Below are positions 33,125 through 43,031 of a stretch of DNA of 64,000 bases, piece after piece. Both the position numbers and the translations under genes were made by a program. Source of the DNA: JBHOQS01 sp042408875 (GTDB lineage Bacteria > Chloroflexota > UBA11872 > JBHOQS01); NCBI GenBank assembly GCA_042408875.1, contig JBHOQS010000014.1, positions 1 through 64,000 on the forward strand, read 5' to 3'. Below the pieces are notes generated by a model, which was not told the origin of the DNA, did no database searches, and saw only the letters and a list, made by a program, of their open reading frames with translations. The first letter of the stretch is position 1. Every line of letters begins with the position of its first letter.

Positions 33125-35034
33125 CACAGCCGGCCGTGCAGAACCAGCAGAGAGTCGCCCAGGTTGCCCAGCACCACGCCACCGAGCTCCGGCCGCCATT
33201 CCATACGCATGCGCTGGAAGTATTGCACGCGCACGCCTGCCTCCAGGAACTCACCCGTGGCAGGATAGCCAGTCAGGTCCACACCGAGCGTTTCCATGGC
33301 GTGACGAAACGGCCCAGCAGTGCTCGTACCCGTCTCTCCAAACGTCACGGCCTCCTCTTCGATCCCGGCCGGCGCGGCCTGCACGGGCACGAGCGCACCC
33401 GCGTCAGGCAACGGCAGGTCAGGGTGGAGGCGCCGGGCCTGGAGATATTCATCGCCGAGCAGGCCGAACAGCACCCGGCCATCGAGCTCAGGGTGCCACT
33501 CGGCGCGGCAGCGCTGGAACCACTGCACGGTCACGCCACCTTCTACCGCTTCGCCAGTGCGCGGATAGCCGCACACTGCCGGCCCGCCGGCCAAGCGATA
33601 TGCCTCCAGGATCCCGAAGCTAACGTACTGGTCCGTCATCGCATAGTATACCTGCTGTCCAGGGATCGTCTCACGTTCAGCCAGTGTCGCAGCCATCACT
33701 GTGTACACCCCTGGCTCGCGGACCGGTGCCGTGACCACGCGGGCTGCTCGATCGACCACCGCGCCATCGACCGCGCGCCAGACTGGCACAAGTGCAGGGC
33801 GCTCCAGGCGCGCCAGGACCAGCCGGTCCTCGCTAGCATCCAACGGCAGGGCTGCCGAGTCGTACCCTATATGCAGGGTGACGGCCTGCTTAGGATCGAG
33901 CGGGGTGGCCGGGCTCCCGATCCAGACAAGCTCGACCAGCGGGCCGACCGGCGAGCGCACCATACCATCCTCATCCGGCGCTGGAAACGGATCGATCAGC
34001 TCCCCGGCCCGGAGCACCGGGCGCGGCCGGCTCCGCCGCGGTGGTGTGTCCGTCAGCCGGCGCAGCACTGGTTGCTGGTCCGGGGACGGGGGCAGGCCCG
34101 TCAGCCAGGCTCCCAGCTCACCGTCACCAGCAGGCGCACCTGCCGGCTGAGGCGTGGCGCGGTCGCGTGCTGGTGGGGCAACGCTGCCTGGCTGGGCCGG
34201 GGCCGTGCCGTTGCCCATGGTAGCGGCAGGCGGTGCAGAGGCGGCTGAGGGCGCCGGCGTGGCGGATGGCAGGCGAGGCTCGGTCGGAGCCGGCGGAGGC
34301 ACTGGCGTGCGCGTCAACGTGGGCGTGCGCGTTGGAGTCGCCGTGCGGGTGGACGTCGGTGTGCGCGTTGGTGTGGGCGTGCGCGTCAACGTAGGGATAG
34401 CGGTCACGCTGGCCTCGGGCTCATCCTGCGCCGGCAGGATGGTCGCCCCGGCCGTACTACCGAGCAAGGGCTGCCCGCCGTAGGCCGCTTCGCTCCGGCG
34501 CGGCGGGGCAGTGCTCCACGTGAGCGCGGCCGGCTCCGCACGCAGCAGCGTGACATAGAACGCGGCGACCTCAAACGTTCCTGAGGGCGGAGGACCGGTT
34601 GTGCCAGCAGCGTAGTCGATCGTTCCTCGCGCGGCCGATACTCCGTTCTGGAGCTCCTGGTCAAACGGGCTCGCCTGGTGGGGCCGCAGCGCGCTGATCT
34701 CCTGCCCGGCGCCGTCGGTGATGCGCAGCAGCGACGGATCGTACTGGAGATAGACGGCAACGGCGGAGACCGGCTGCACCGGTGCGGAGACGGTGACGAG
34801 GACGCGGCCCGGCCGGCCAGGCCGTAGCGTGAGCGTGGCCGGCACGAGCGAGAAGCTGACCGGTCCCGGCGTCTCCACCGGCTGCGACCCGGCGCCCGGC
34901 GGGGTAACCGGCCACAGGGCACTCAGCGCTGCCACCAGCGCGGCACAGCCCAAGATGGCGGAGCTAGACCGGCGGCCCCGTGGCGCCTGCCCGTCCTGTG
35001 CCGGCGCATGTCTGCATCTCCACATACCAGACAC
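33124..35034 (-). CDS. Large secreted cohesin-like protein with Thr-Pro linker and repeated modules
   Basis: A 636-residue exported protein. A transmembrane or signal segment (AILGCAALVAALSALW) is followed by a beta-rich domain resembling cohesins ('FSLVPATLTLRPGRPGRVLV', 'VSAVAVYLQYDPSLLRI'). Next come a Thr/Pro/Arg linker with TPTRTPT repeats (near 34310-34395), a second beta domain, and two C-terminal modules: 'FGILEAYRLAGGPAVCGYPRT...VQWFQRCRAEW' and 'FRHAMETLGVDLTGYPATGE...VQYFQRMRMEW'. These modules match those in the L,D-transpeptidase at 9820-10977. Surface attachment or matrix role is inferred. Confidence 0.75.
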   Translation of the reverse strand: MSGMWRCRHAPAQDGQAPRGRRSSSAILGCAALVAALSALWPVTPPGAGSQPVETPGPVSFSLVPATLTLRPGRPGRVLVTVSAPVQPVSAVAVYLQYDPSLLRITDGAGQEISALRPHQASPFDQELQNGVSAARGTIDYAAGTTGPPPSGTFEVAAFYVTLLRAEPAALTWSTAPPRRSEAAYGGQPLLGSTAGATILPAQDEPEASVTAIPTLTRTPTPTRTPTSTRTATPTRTPTLTRTPVPPPAPTEPRLPSATPAPSAASAPPAATMGNGTAPAQPGSVAPPARDRATPQPAGAPAGDGELGAWLTGLPPSPDQQPVLRRLTDTPPRRSRPRPVLRAGELIDPFPAPDEDGMVRSPVGPLVELVWIGSPATPLDPKQAVTLHIGYDSAALPLDASEDRLVLARLERPALVPVWRAVDGAVVDRAARVVTAPVREPGVYTVMAATLAERETIPGQQVYYAMTDQYVSFGILEAYRLAGGPAVCGYPRTGEAVEGGVTVQWFQRCRAEWHPELDGRVLFGLLGDEYLQARRLHPDLPLPDAGALVPVQAAPAGIEEEAVTFGETGTSTAGPFRHAMETLGVDLTGYPATGEFLEAGVRVQYFQRMRMEWRPELGGVVLGNLGDSLLVLHGRL

Positions 35035-35199
35035 GCCCTTTTAGTCTCTCTTCCGGCTGCCAGACGTCCCTCGAGCAGCCCTGCTGCGATTGTGGGAGCC
35101 AGTATCCGGCCGGTCAATGCACCTGCATGTGCCGCTGGTGTACAGAGGTGGCCTGTTTTCGCGGGGAAGCAGTTGACCGGAGGGGGGAGCGCGGCTAGA

Positions 35200-35832
35200 A
35201 TGCGGCGCGGGGAGCAGGTCCACTGCTGGTCTACCACTGCTGGTCCATCACGGATGGTCTACAGCGCAGAGTTCTGGGCCCTGGAACCGCATGAGCGTGA
35301 AACAGACGGTGGGCTGCCGTCGGCGCGGCTGCGGCATGCGCGGTTGCAGCGTCGGCCTAGTCCCCGGCCGGGCGAGAACGCGCTGAACCAGTGGGCCCGG
35401 ACCGTCTCGCCGCTCAAGGTCCTGCGCAACGGCGCCTGCATCTTCCTCTCACGTTATGCGCCATCGCTGGCGCTCAAACGGTGGTTGCTCCGCCTGACCG
35501 GCATGCGCGTGGGCCGCAACGTTGCGGTGGGCCTCTTCGCCACGTTTGACGTCTTCTTTCCGGAGCTGATCACCATCGGCGCGGAGAGCATCGTCGGCTT
35601 TGACTCGGTGATCCTCTGTCACGAATATCTCGTAGATGAGTGGCGCATCGGCCCGGTCGTCATCGGCGAACGGGTGATGATCGGAGCGAATTGCACCATC
35701 CTGCCCGGCGTAGTGATCGGCGATGGGGCGATCGTGTCAGCCTGTAGTCTGGTCAACCGGGATGTGCCGCCCGGTGCAGTGGTCGGTGGTGTGCCGATCA
35801 GGCTCCTGCGCCGCGCGCCAGCGGATAGCTAA
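35200..35832 (+). CDS. Left-handed beta-helix acyltransferase (LbH/CysE-LacA-WbbJ type)
   Basis: A 210-residue protein whose second half has hexapeptide turns: 'MRVGRNVAVGLFATFDVFFP', 'ITIGAESIVGFDSVILCHEY', 'VIGERVMIGANCTILPGVVI', 'IGDGAIVSACSLVNRDVPPG' and 'VVGGVPIRLL', as in O-acetyltransferases of sugar metabolism. The N-terminal 70 residues are variable. ATG 35200 has GGAGGGGGGAG upstream; ATG 35254 is an alternative. It ends 22 bp before the ATP synthase promoter. Confidence 0.85.
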   Translation: MRRGEQVHCWSTTAGPSRMVYSAEFWALEPHERETDGGLPSARLRHARLQRRPSPRPGENALNQWARTVSPLKVLRNGACIFLSRYAPSLALKRWLLRLTGMRVGRNVAVGLFATFDVFFPELITIGAESIVGFDSVILCHEYLVDEWRIGPVVIGERVMIGANCTILPGVVIGDGAIVSACSLVNRDVPPGAVVGGVPIRLLRRAPADS

Positions 35833-35853
35833 GGGAAAGCCAGGGACTTTGTT

Positions 35854-35887
35854 AAACTTTGCACAAAGTTTGGGGGCGTGCTATACT
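35854..35887 (+). promoter_or_regulatory. ATP synthase operon promoter with overlapping palindrome
   Basis: TTGCAC (35859-35864), a 17-bp spacer and TATACT (35882-35887) form a strong sigma70-type promoter 53 bp before atpI. The -35 box lies inside a perfect inverted repeat, AAACTTTG-CA-CAAAGTTT (35854-35871), which could be an operator. Nothing in the window identifies its binding protein. Confidence 0.65.
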
Positions 35888-35939
35888 CACGGCGGCAGCA
35901 GCAGCCCTGGACCCGCCGGGGCCGCCAGGATTGAGGTGC

Positions 35940-36140
35940 ATGCGAGGCGCATGGCGAGCTGCAGCGCTGGCTCTCCAGATGGGGTTCTTGATCGTCACGC
36001 TCGCCGGTGCGGGCCTGGCGGCTGGTTTGTTGCTTGATGGGTGGCTCGGGACGAAGCCGCTCTTTTTTATCATCGGGCTGCTGCTGGGCCTTGCCTCGAG
36101 CTTCTACGCGCTCTACTATTTGCTCAAGGTGCAGGAGTAG
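35940..36140 (+). CDS. atpI: AtpI/AtpZ-type ATP synthase assembly protein
   Basis: A 66-residue protein with two membrane helices: 'MGFLIVTLAGAGLAAGLLLD' and 'PLFFIIGLLLGLASSFYALY', ending LLKVQE. This is the AtpI/AtpZ pattern, a helper for c-ring assembly and possibly Mg2+/Ca2+ uptake. The ATG at 35940 follows TTGAGGTG. It is the first gene of the atp operon, 46 bp before atpB. Confidence 0.85.
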   Translation: MRGAWRAAALALQMGFLIVTLAGAGLAAGLLLDGWLGTKPLFFIIGLLLGLASSFYALYYLLKVQE

Positions 36141-36186
36141 GCGCGTTCGCGCGTCAGGGCGGTGTGGGCAACACGAGGGACATGTA

Positions 36187-37008
36187 ATGAATGTGGAGAT
36201 CAGTCCGGCTGCGGAGACGCTCTTTCATCTCGGGCCGGTCCCCATTACCAACACGATCATCACGACCTGGCTGGTGATGATCGTGTTGATCGTAGTGAGC
36301 TACGTTGGGACGCGCAATCTCCAGCTCGTGCCGGGCCGCTTCCAGGGGATGCTGGAGGCCATTATTGAGGCGATCTACAGCCTGGTCGAGAGCAGTACTG
36401 GGCGGTATGCACGGGCGGCGTTTCCCCTGATCGGCACCCTGTTCCTGTATATCGTCACGGCAAACTGGATGAGCCTGTTGCCTGGCTTTACCCCCAGCGG
36501 GATGTTCGGTCCGGCGCTCTGGCTGGCCGCCGAGCATGATCATCACCTGGTGCACATCCCCTTGCTGCGCGCGCCCAACAGCGACATCAACATGACGCTG
36601 GCGATGGGTCTGAGCAGCTTCGTGTTCATTCATTACTCTGGCATCCGAATGAACGGGCTGCTCGGCTACCTGAAGCACTTGAGCACGCCGATCTTCCTTA
36701 CGCCGATCAATGTAGTCATCGAGTCGTTCGTGCCGGTGTCCCTGTCGTTCCGGTTGTTCGGCAACATCTTCGGGGGCGATGTGCTCCTGACGGTGATGGC
36801 CCTGCCGGTGGTCGCCCTGGTGTTCATGATCCTGGAGATGCTGTTCGGGCTGATCCAGGCGCTGATTTTCTCGATCCTGACGGCCATCTTCGTCGGCCTG
36901 GCCACGGCGCACGGCCATGAGCACGACGAGCATCCCCATGCGCCGGCTGCCCACGGCGAGCGTGCCGGGCCCGCACCAGCTGCTGAGCCTGCGGCGCCAG
37001 CGCATTGA
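36187..37008 (+). CDS. atpB: ATP synthase Fo subunit a
   Basis: A 273-residue membrane protein. The essential helix-5 arginine is in 'IESFVPVSLSFRLFGNIFGG', and the C-terminal helices run 'MILEMLFGLIQALIFSILTA'. It forms the two proton half-channels against the c-ring. After the last helix there is an unusual tail of about 30 residues, rich in His, Ala and Pro (AHGHEHDEHPHAPAAHGERA), on what is probably the periplasmic or cytoplasmic face. GAGGGA precedes ATG 36187. Confidence 0.95.
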   Translation: MNVEISPAAETLFHLGPVPITNTIITTWLVMIVLIVVSYVGTRNLQLVPGRFQGMLEAIIEAIYSLVESSTGRYARAAFPLIGTLFLYIVTANWMSLLPGFTPSGMFGPALWLAAEHDHHLVHIPLLRAPNSDINMTLAMGLSSFVFIHYSGIRMNGLLGYLKHLSTPIFLTPINVVIESFVPVSLSFRLFGNIFGGDVLLTVMALPVVALVFMILEMLFGLIQALIFSILTAIFVGLATAHGHEHDEHPHAPAAHGERAGPAPAAEPAAPAH

Positions 37009-37328
37009 CAGGATGTCTGGCACAGTCTAGAGACTAAAAGACTAATTAAATTTAAAAAATAAAAATAAAAACCAGTCTGTTAAGCACACAGATAGCGGAC
37101 ATGGGCTTCAGTGCACGTTCGACGCCGTCAACGTCGAACGTGCAGGGATGGTGTGGACGGAGCACGTTATACTACGGCACCGATCAGCGGGCCGGGCGCG
37201 CGGGACCCTGGTGCCGCGCCCGCAAGGCGGCCCGCGTCCGGGTGGCGAGCGAGTGCGGTCGCTGCCCGAGGGGGCGGTCGCGTACGACCGTCAGGTCTAG
37301 AGTCACAGGTCAAAGGAGTGAGTGAGCG
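37009..37328 (+). other. 320-bp atpB-atpE spacer with AT-rich tract and hairpin
   Basis: Bases 37030-37080 are AT-rich (AAATTTAAAAAATAAAAATA core). Bases 37112-37144 form a perfect 13-bp hairpin: TGCACGTTCGACG, 7-base loop, exact complement. No gene. The hairpin may tune c-subunit messenger stability or translation, since atpE needs far more product than atpB. Confidence 0.55.
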
Positions 37329-37559
37329 ATGTCCCCGGAAGTTGCCAAGCTGTTTGCCCCCGCCCTGGCCATCGCCTTCGGCGGCATGCTGCCGGCGCTG
37401 GCGATCGGACTGTCCGTGCGGTCGGCGCTCGAGGCCATCGGGCGCAACCCCGAGGCGGAGAACGCTATCCGCACGACGATGATCATTGGCATCGGTCTGG
37501 CCGAGGCCGTGGCGATCTACGCCTTCGTGGTTGCGCTGGTGCTCATCTTTGTAGGATAA
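37329..37559 (+). CDS. atpE: ATP synthase Fo subunit c
   Basis: A 76-residue hairpin of two helices. The polar loop is 'EAIGRNPEAENAIR' (R-N-P), and the ion-binding carboxylate is Glu in 'GIGLAEAVAIYAFVVALV'. The residue after it is Ala, not the Ser/Thr seen in sodium-binding rings, so proton coupling is likely. A ring of these makes the rotor. AAAGGAGTGAGTGAG precedes ATG 37329. Confidence 0.96.
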   Translation: MSPEVAKLFAPALAIAFGGMLPALAIGLSVRSALEAIGRNPEAENAIRTTMIIGIGLAEAVAIYAFVVALVLIFVG

Positions 37560-37591
37560 GGGTGCCCTTCACCCCGGCCCCCGCCGGTCTG

Positions 37592-37629
37592 GGGCTGGAG
37601 GGGTGAATGATCAGTCACCCCTCCAGCCC
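37592..37629 (+). terminator. 15-bp perfect hairpin after atpE
   Basis: GGGCTGGAGGGGTGA (37592-37606), an 8-base loop, and the exact complement (37615-37629), 32 bp past the atpE stop. No T-run follows. As the operon continues, it more likely protects the 3' end of an atpE-containing messenger than terminates fully. Confidence 0.5.
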
Positions 37630-37732
37630 ACGCTCCAGACTGGCTCGCCCGCTCCCGCGCTGCGGAAGAGGGGCGTATGTCACTGTCGCTAGCGACGAGG
37701 CGGGGTGAAGGACCGGAGAAGGCAGGTCGGCG

Positions 37733-38236
37733 ATGGAGAAGCTCGGGCTTAATCCGATTGTCTTGGGAATCCAGCTCATCAATTTCCTGTTGCTTCTCTG
37801 GGTGCTGAACAGGCTCTTGCTCCAGCCGATCCTGCGCACGCTGGATGAGCGGGCCAACCGTATTCGCACGAACTTGCAGGAGGCCGAGCGGCTGCGCGAG
37901 GAGGCCGAGCGGCAGCACCGTGAGTACCAGGAGCAGCTCCAGCGCGCTCGCGAGGACGTGCGGGCCATGCTGGCCGAAGCGAATGCGCAGAGCGAGCGTA
38001 TCCTTGCGCAGGCTCGCGAGCAGGCCGAGCGCGAACGGCAGGAAGCGCTGCAACGCGCCCATGCGGAGATCCAGCGGGAGAAGGAGCAGGCCATTCTGGA
38101 GCTTCGCAACGAGGTAGCGAACCTGGCGATCATCGCGGCCAGCCGTGTGCTGGGCGAGGAGCTCGACGAGCAGAAACACCGGCGGCTGATCGAGAGCATG
38201 CTCCAGGACGTACGGCTCGGCAACGGCCGGCCGTGA
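37733..38236 (+). CDS. atpF: ATP synthase Fo subunit b
   Basis: A 167-residue stator protein: one N-terminal membrane helix (VLGIQLINFLLLLWVLNRLL) followed by a long charged coiled coil ('ERANRIRTNLQEAERLREEA' onward) and a C-terminal delta-binding region. Two copies link the a subunit to F1. There is a single b gene, with no b' subunit in the operon. It starts 173 bp after atpE and ends 58 bp before atpH. Confidence 0.94.
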   Translation: MEKLGLNPIVLGIQLINFLLLLWVLNRLLLQPILRTLDERANRIRTNLQEAERLREEAERQHREYQEQLQRAREDVRAMLAEANAQSERILAQAREQAERERQEALQRAHAEIQREKEQAILELRNEVANLAIIAASRVLGEELDEQKHRRLIESMLQDVRLGNGRP

Positions 38237-38294
38237 AGGGCCGGACCCGTACGCCTCGGCGTAGTTCAGGGAGATTTGCTGAAGCGGCTGACAC

Positions 38295-38834
38295 ATGGCG
38301 CTACGAGGCAGCGCAGCGAAGCGCTACGCACAGGCGATCGCCCAGATCGCACAAGAGCAGAACACCTGGGACCAGTGGTACCGGGATCTGAACACTATTG
38401 ACAGCATCCTGTCGAACCGCCTGCTCCAGCAGTACCTGCGCAGCTCACGCATTCCGGTCGAGGAGAAGGTCGAGACGGTGCGACAGGTCGCTGAAGGCGG
38501 GCTGTCGGCGGAAGCGATGAACCTGCTGCGGCTGCTGGTCGAGCGGCAGCGCACGCACCTGGCACACGAGATCCTGGTATGGTACGACCGCCTGGCCGAT
38601 GAGGCGCGGGGGATCGTGCGCGCGCAGGCGACGACGGCAGTGCCGCTGACCGACCGTGAGCGCGAGCTGCTGCGCCGTTATCTGGGCGGGCCAGAGGGCC
38701 GGCCGGTGCGCCTCGCCGAGCAGGTTGAGCCGCTGATTATCGGCGGGATCATTCTGCGGATCGGTGACCAGCTCATCGACAGGAGCCTGCGCACGCGTCT
38801 GGTGGCGCTGCGTAACAGCCTAGTGCGCGGCTAG
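38295..38834 (+). CDS. atpH: ATP synthase F1 subunit delta
   Basis: A 179-residue protein: N-terminal helical bundle (AAKRYAQAIAQIAQEQNTWD, 'LQQYLRSSRIPVEEK') and the C-terminal signature 'VEPLIIGGIILRIGDQLIDRSL'. It joins the b stalk to the top of alpha3beta3. Position between atpF and atpA fits the canonical operon. Confidence 0.93.
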   Translation: MALRGSAAKRYAQAIAQIAQEQNTWDQWYRDLNTIDSILSNRLLQQYLRSSRIPVEEKVETVRQVAEGGLSAEAMNLLRLLVERQRTHLAHEILVWYDRLADEARGIVRAQATTAVPLTDRERELLRRYLGGPEGRPVRLAEQVEPLIIGGIILRIGDQLIDRSLRTRLVALRNSLVRG

Positions 38835-39047
38835 CAGGCTGGCCGGCGCTGCGCCGGTGCAGGCCTGGCCGGCCCTGCGCGACGATGAAGAAACAGTATA
38901 AAACGGTATAGAATTATGCGCGGACTGCCAGGCACGCCGGCCGGGCATAGCCGGGGCAGGGCCGGAGACTCTCAACAGGCCGGCGCACTGGCAACGGAGA
39001 GCGGCATAGATCAGGCGCCCCACGTACCGGAGGGGGAGTAGAACGCA
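38835..39047 (+). other. atpH-atpA spacer with short palindromes and AT-rich patch
   Basis: CCGGCGC-T-GCGCCGG (38843-38857) is a compact palindrome after the atpH stop. CAGTATAAAACGGTATAGAA (around 38893-38912) offers -10-like TATAAA and TATAGA boxes and could be a weak internal promoter. No gene. Confidence 0.35.
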
Positions 39048-40574
<1,527 letters not shown>

Positions 40575-40583
40575 GCCGGGGCT

Positions 40584-41477
40584 ATGCCAGGCACTCGTGA
40601 GATCAGGCGACGCATCCGCTCGATCAACAATACTAGACAGATTACCCGCGCCATGGAGCGCGTGGCGGCGGCGCGGCTGCGCCGTTCACAGCAGCGCGTG
40701 CTGGCGGCGCGGCCCTACGCGCAGAAGATGCGGGAGGTGCTGGCCGACCTGGCCGCCCACGTCGGCCCTGAGATCGCAGCGTCCCATCCGTTGATGCAGC
40801 GCCGCGAAGTGCGCGCCATCGGCGTGATCGTCTTGACCACGGACCGCGGGCTGTGTGGGGCATTGAACTCGAACACGATCCGCGCCACGCTGCGATTCTT
40901 GCTCGACCACCAGGCCACGCCAGCACAGCTCGTCACCGTCGGCCGCAAGGGCCCGGAACTGCTGCGCAGTGCCGGGGTGAATATCGTGGCCGAATTCCGT
41001 GACCTGGGCGACCGGCCTACTTTGCTCGACACGCTGCCGATTGTGCGCATCGCCATGGATGGCTTCGCCGACGGCAGCTTCGACGAGGTGCACCTTATCT
41101 ATCCACAGTTTGTCAGCACGCTGGTGCAACGGCCGACGGTGCAGCAGATCCTGCCGCTCACCGGCGTCCTGGCTGGCCTTGCCGAGGACGTCACCGGCAG
41201 GTATCCGCGTCGCGAGATCGAGTTCATCTATGAGCCAAACGCTCGTGAAGTGCTGTCACGGCTGCTGCCACGCTTTGTAGAGATCCAGGTCTATCAGGCG
41301 CTGCTGGAGACCATCGCGTCGGAGTACAGCGCGCGCATGGTGGCGATGCGCAACGCCACTGAGAATGCGACGGAGCTGCTGGAGGAGCTGCGACTGAGCT
41401 ATAACAAGGCGCGCCAGGCGCAGATCACCCGCGAGATCGTCGAGATCGCTACCGGCGCACAGGCGGTGTCACGCTAG
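40584..41477 (+). CDS. atpG: ATP synthase F1 subunit gamma
   Basis: A 297-residue rotor-shaft protein: the N-terminal helix 'REIRRRIRSINNTRQITRAM', 'VLTTDRGLCGALNSN' and the C-terminal helix 'ASEYSARMVAMRNATENATE'. It turns inside alpha3beta3 and couples proton flow to catalysis. Only 9 bp separate it from atpA. Confidence 0.96.
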   Translation: MPGTREIRRRIRSINNTRQITRAMERVAAARLRRSQQRVLAARPYAQKMREVLADLAAHVGPEIAASHPLMQRREVRAIGVIVLTTDRGLCGALNSNTIRATLRFLLDHQATPAQLVTVGRKGPELLRSAGVNIVAEFRDLGDRPTLLDTLPIVRIAMDGFADGSFDEVHLIYPQFVSTLVQRPTVQQILPLTGVLAGLAEDVTGRYPRREIEFIYEPNAREVLSRLLPRFVEIQVYQALLETIASEYSARMVAMRNATENATELLEELRLSYNKARQAQITREIVEIATGAQAVSR

Positions 41478-41513
41478 AGGGTTCCACCTCTGCGTGTATG
41501 ACTGTTCCAGGTT

Positions 41514-41555
41514 TGTCGTTCTGAAGCTGTCGTTCTGAGGTTGTCGTTCTGGGGT
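41514..41555 (+). repeat. Three tandem 14-bp units in the atpG-atpD spacer
   Basis: TGTCGTTCTGAAGC, TGTCGTTCTGAGGT and TGTCGTTCTGGGGT follow each other without gaps. They fill most of the 101-bp spacer before the atpD ribosome-binding site (GGGAGAG). Confidence 0.85.
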
Positions 41556-41578
41556 TGTAGCGGAGAGCAGGGAGAGCC

Positions 41579-42967
41579 ATGGCAGTAGGCAGAATCGTGC
41601 AGGTTATCGGCCCGGTGGTGGACGTCGAGTTCCCGCCGAATGAGCTGCCGGCCATCTTGAACGCACTGGAGGTGCAGCGCGACGGCCAGAGGCTGGTGCT
41701 GGAGGTCGCACAGCACCTGGGCAACAACTGGGCGCGCTGCGTGGCCATGTCCAGCACCGATGGGCTGGTGCGCGGCATGGAGGTGATCGACACCGGGGGG
41801 CCGATCACCGTGCCGGTCGGCCCGCCGACGCTGGGGCGTATCTTCAACGTCGTCGGCGATCCCGTAGACGAGGGCCCGCCGGTGGTGGCCGAGAAGCGTT
41901 ATCCTATCCACCGCCCGCCGCCCGAGTTCGTCGAGCAATCCACCAAGGTGGAGATGTTCGAGACCGGCCTGAAGGTCATCGACCTGGTGGCTCCCTTCAC
42001 CAAGGGCGGGAAGACCGGCGTGTTCGGCGGGGCCGGCGTGGGCAAGACGGTCATTATTATGGAGCTGATCCATAATGTGGCCATGCAGCACGGTGGGTAC
42101 TCGGTGTTCTGCGGCGTCGGGGAGCGCACCCGCGAGGGCAATGAGCTCTGGAACGAGATGCGCCAGTCGGGTGTGTTCGACAAGACCGTGCTGGTCTTCG
42201 GGCAGATGAATGAGCCCCCGGGCGCCCGCCTGCGCGTCGGGCTCACCGGCCTGACCATGGCCGAGTACTTCCGCGACGAAGAAGGCCAGGACCTGCTGGT
42301 CTTCATCGACAACATCTTCCGGTTCGTGCAGGCAGGCTCCGAGGTCTCCGCCCTGCTGGGCCGCATGCCCTCGGCGGTGGGATATCAGCCCACGCTGGGC
42401 ACGGAGATGGGCCAGCTTCAGGAGCGCATCACGTCTACCAAGCACGGCTCGATCACCTCGGTGCAGGCGATCTACGTGCCGGCCGATGACATCACCGACC
42501 CGGCGCCGGCGACGACCTTCGCCCACCTCGATGCGACGATCGTGCTGGAGCGCTCTATCGCTGAGCTGGGGCTGTACCCGGCGGTCGATCCTTTGGCATC
42601 GACGTCGCGTATCCTGGACCCGCGCATCGTCGGCCAGGAGCACTACGAGGTGGCGCGCGGCGTCCAGCGGGTGTTGCAGCGCTACAAGGACCTGCAGGAC
42701 ATTATCGCCATCCTGGGCATGGAGGAGCTGTCGGAAGAGGACAAGCGCACGGTGGCGCGGGCGCGGAAGATCCAGCGCTTCCTCTCCCAGCCGATGTTCG
42801 TGGCCGCGGCGTTCCACGGGCGGGAGCCCGCCTATGTGCCGGTCCACGAGACGGTGCGTGGCTTCCGCATGATCCTGGATGGCGAGCTCGATGACCTGCC
42901 TGAACAGGCCTTCTACATGGTCGGTACGATCGACCAGGCTATCGAGCAGGCGGAGAAGATGCGCTAG
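41579..42967 (+). CDS. atpD: ATP synthase F1 subunit beta
   Basis: A 462-residue catalytic subunit with P-loop GGAGVGKTV, 'GVGERTREGNELW' with catalytic Glu, 'DNIFRFVQAGSEVSALLGRM' and the E-E-L-S-E-E-D lever in 'MEELSEEDKRTVARARKIQ'. It makes ATP on the cytoplasmic face. Intact and of normal length. Confidence 0.97.
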   Translation: MAVGRIVQVIGPVVDVEFPPNELPAILNALEVQRDGQRLVLEVAQHLGNNWARCVAMSSTDGLVRGMEVIDTGGPITVPVGPPTLGRIFNVVGDPVDEGPPVVAEKRYPIHRPPPEFVEQSTKVEMFETGLKVIDLVAPFTKGGKTGVFGGAGVGKTVIIMELIHNVAMQHGGYSVFCGVGERTREGNELWNEMRQSGVFDKTVLVFGQMNEPPGARLRVGLTGLTMAEYFRDEEGQDLLVFIDNIFRFVQAGSEVSALLGRMPSAVGYQPTLGTEMGQLQERITSTKHGSITSVQAIYVPADDITDPAPATTFAHLDATIVLERSIAELGLYPAVDPLASTSRILDPRIVGQEHYEVARGVQRVLQRYKDLQDIIAILGMEELSEEDKRTVARARKIQRFLSQPMFVAAAFHGREPAYVPVHETVRGFRMILDGELDDLPEQAFYMVGTIDQAIEQAEKMR

Positions 42968-43031
42968 AGGCGGACCTCGCTCTGGCCCCTGCCCCTGGGA
43001 GGGCCAGGGATGCGGCCGCTGGGAGCAGCCT

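Noticed and set aside
35854..35871. Palindrome considered as a terminator for the acyltransferase gene
   Set aside because: The stem is short, has a 2-base loop and overlaps an excellent promoter, so an operator is more likely.
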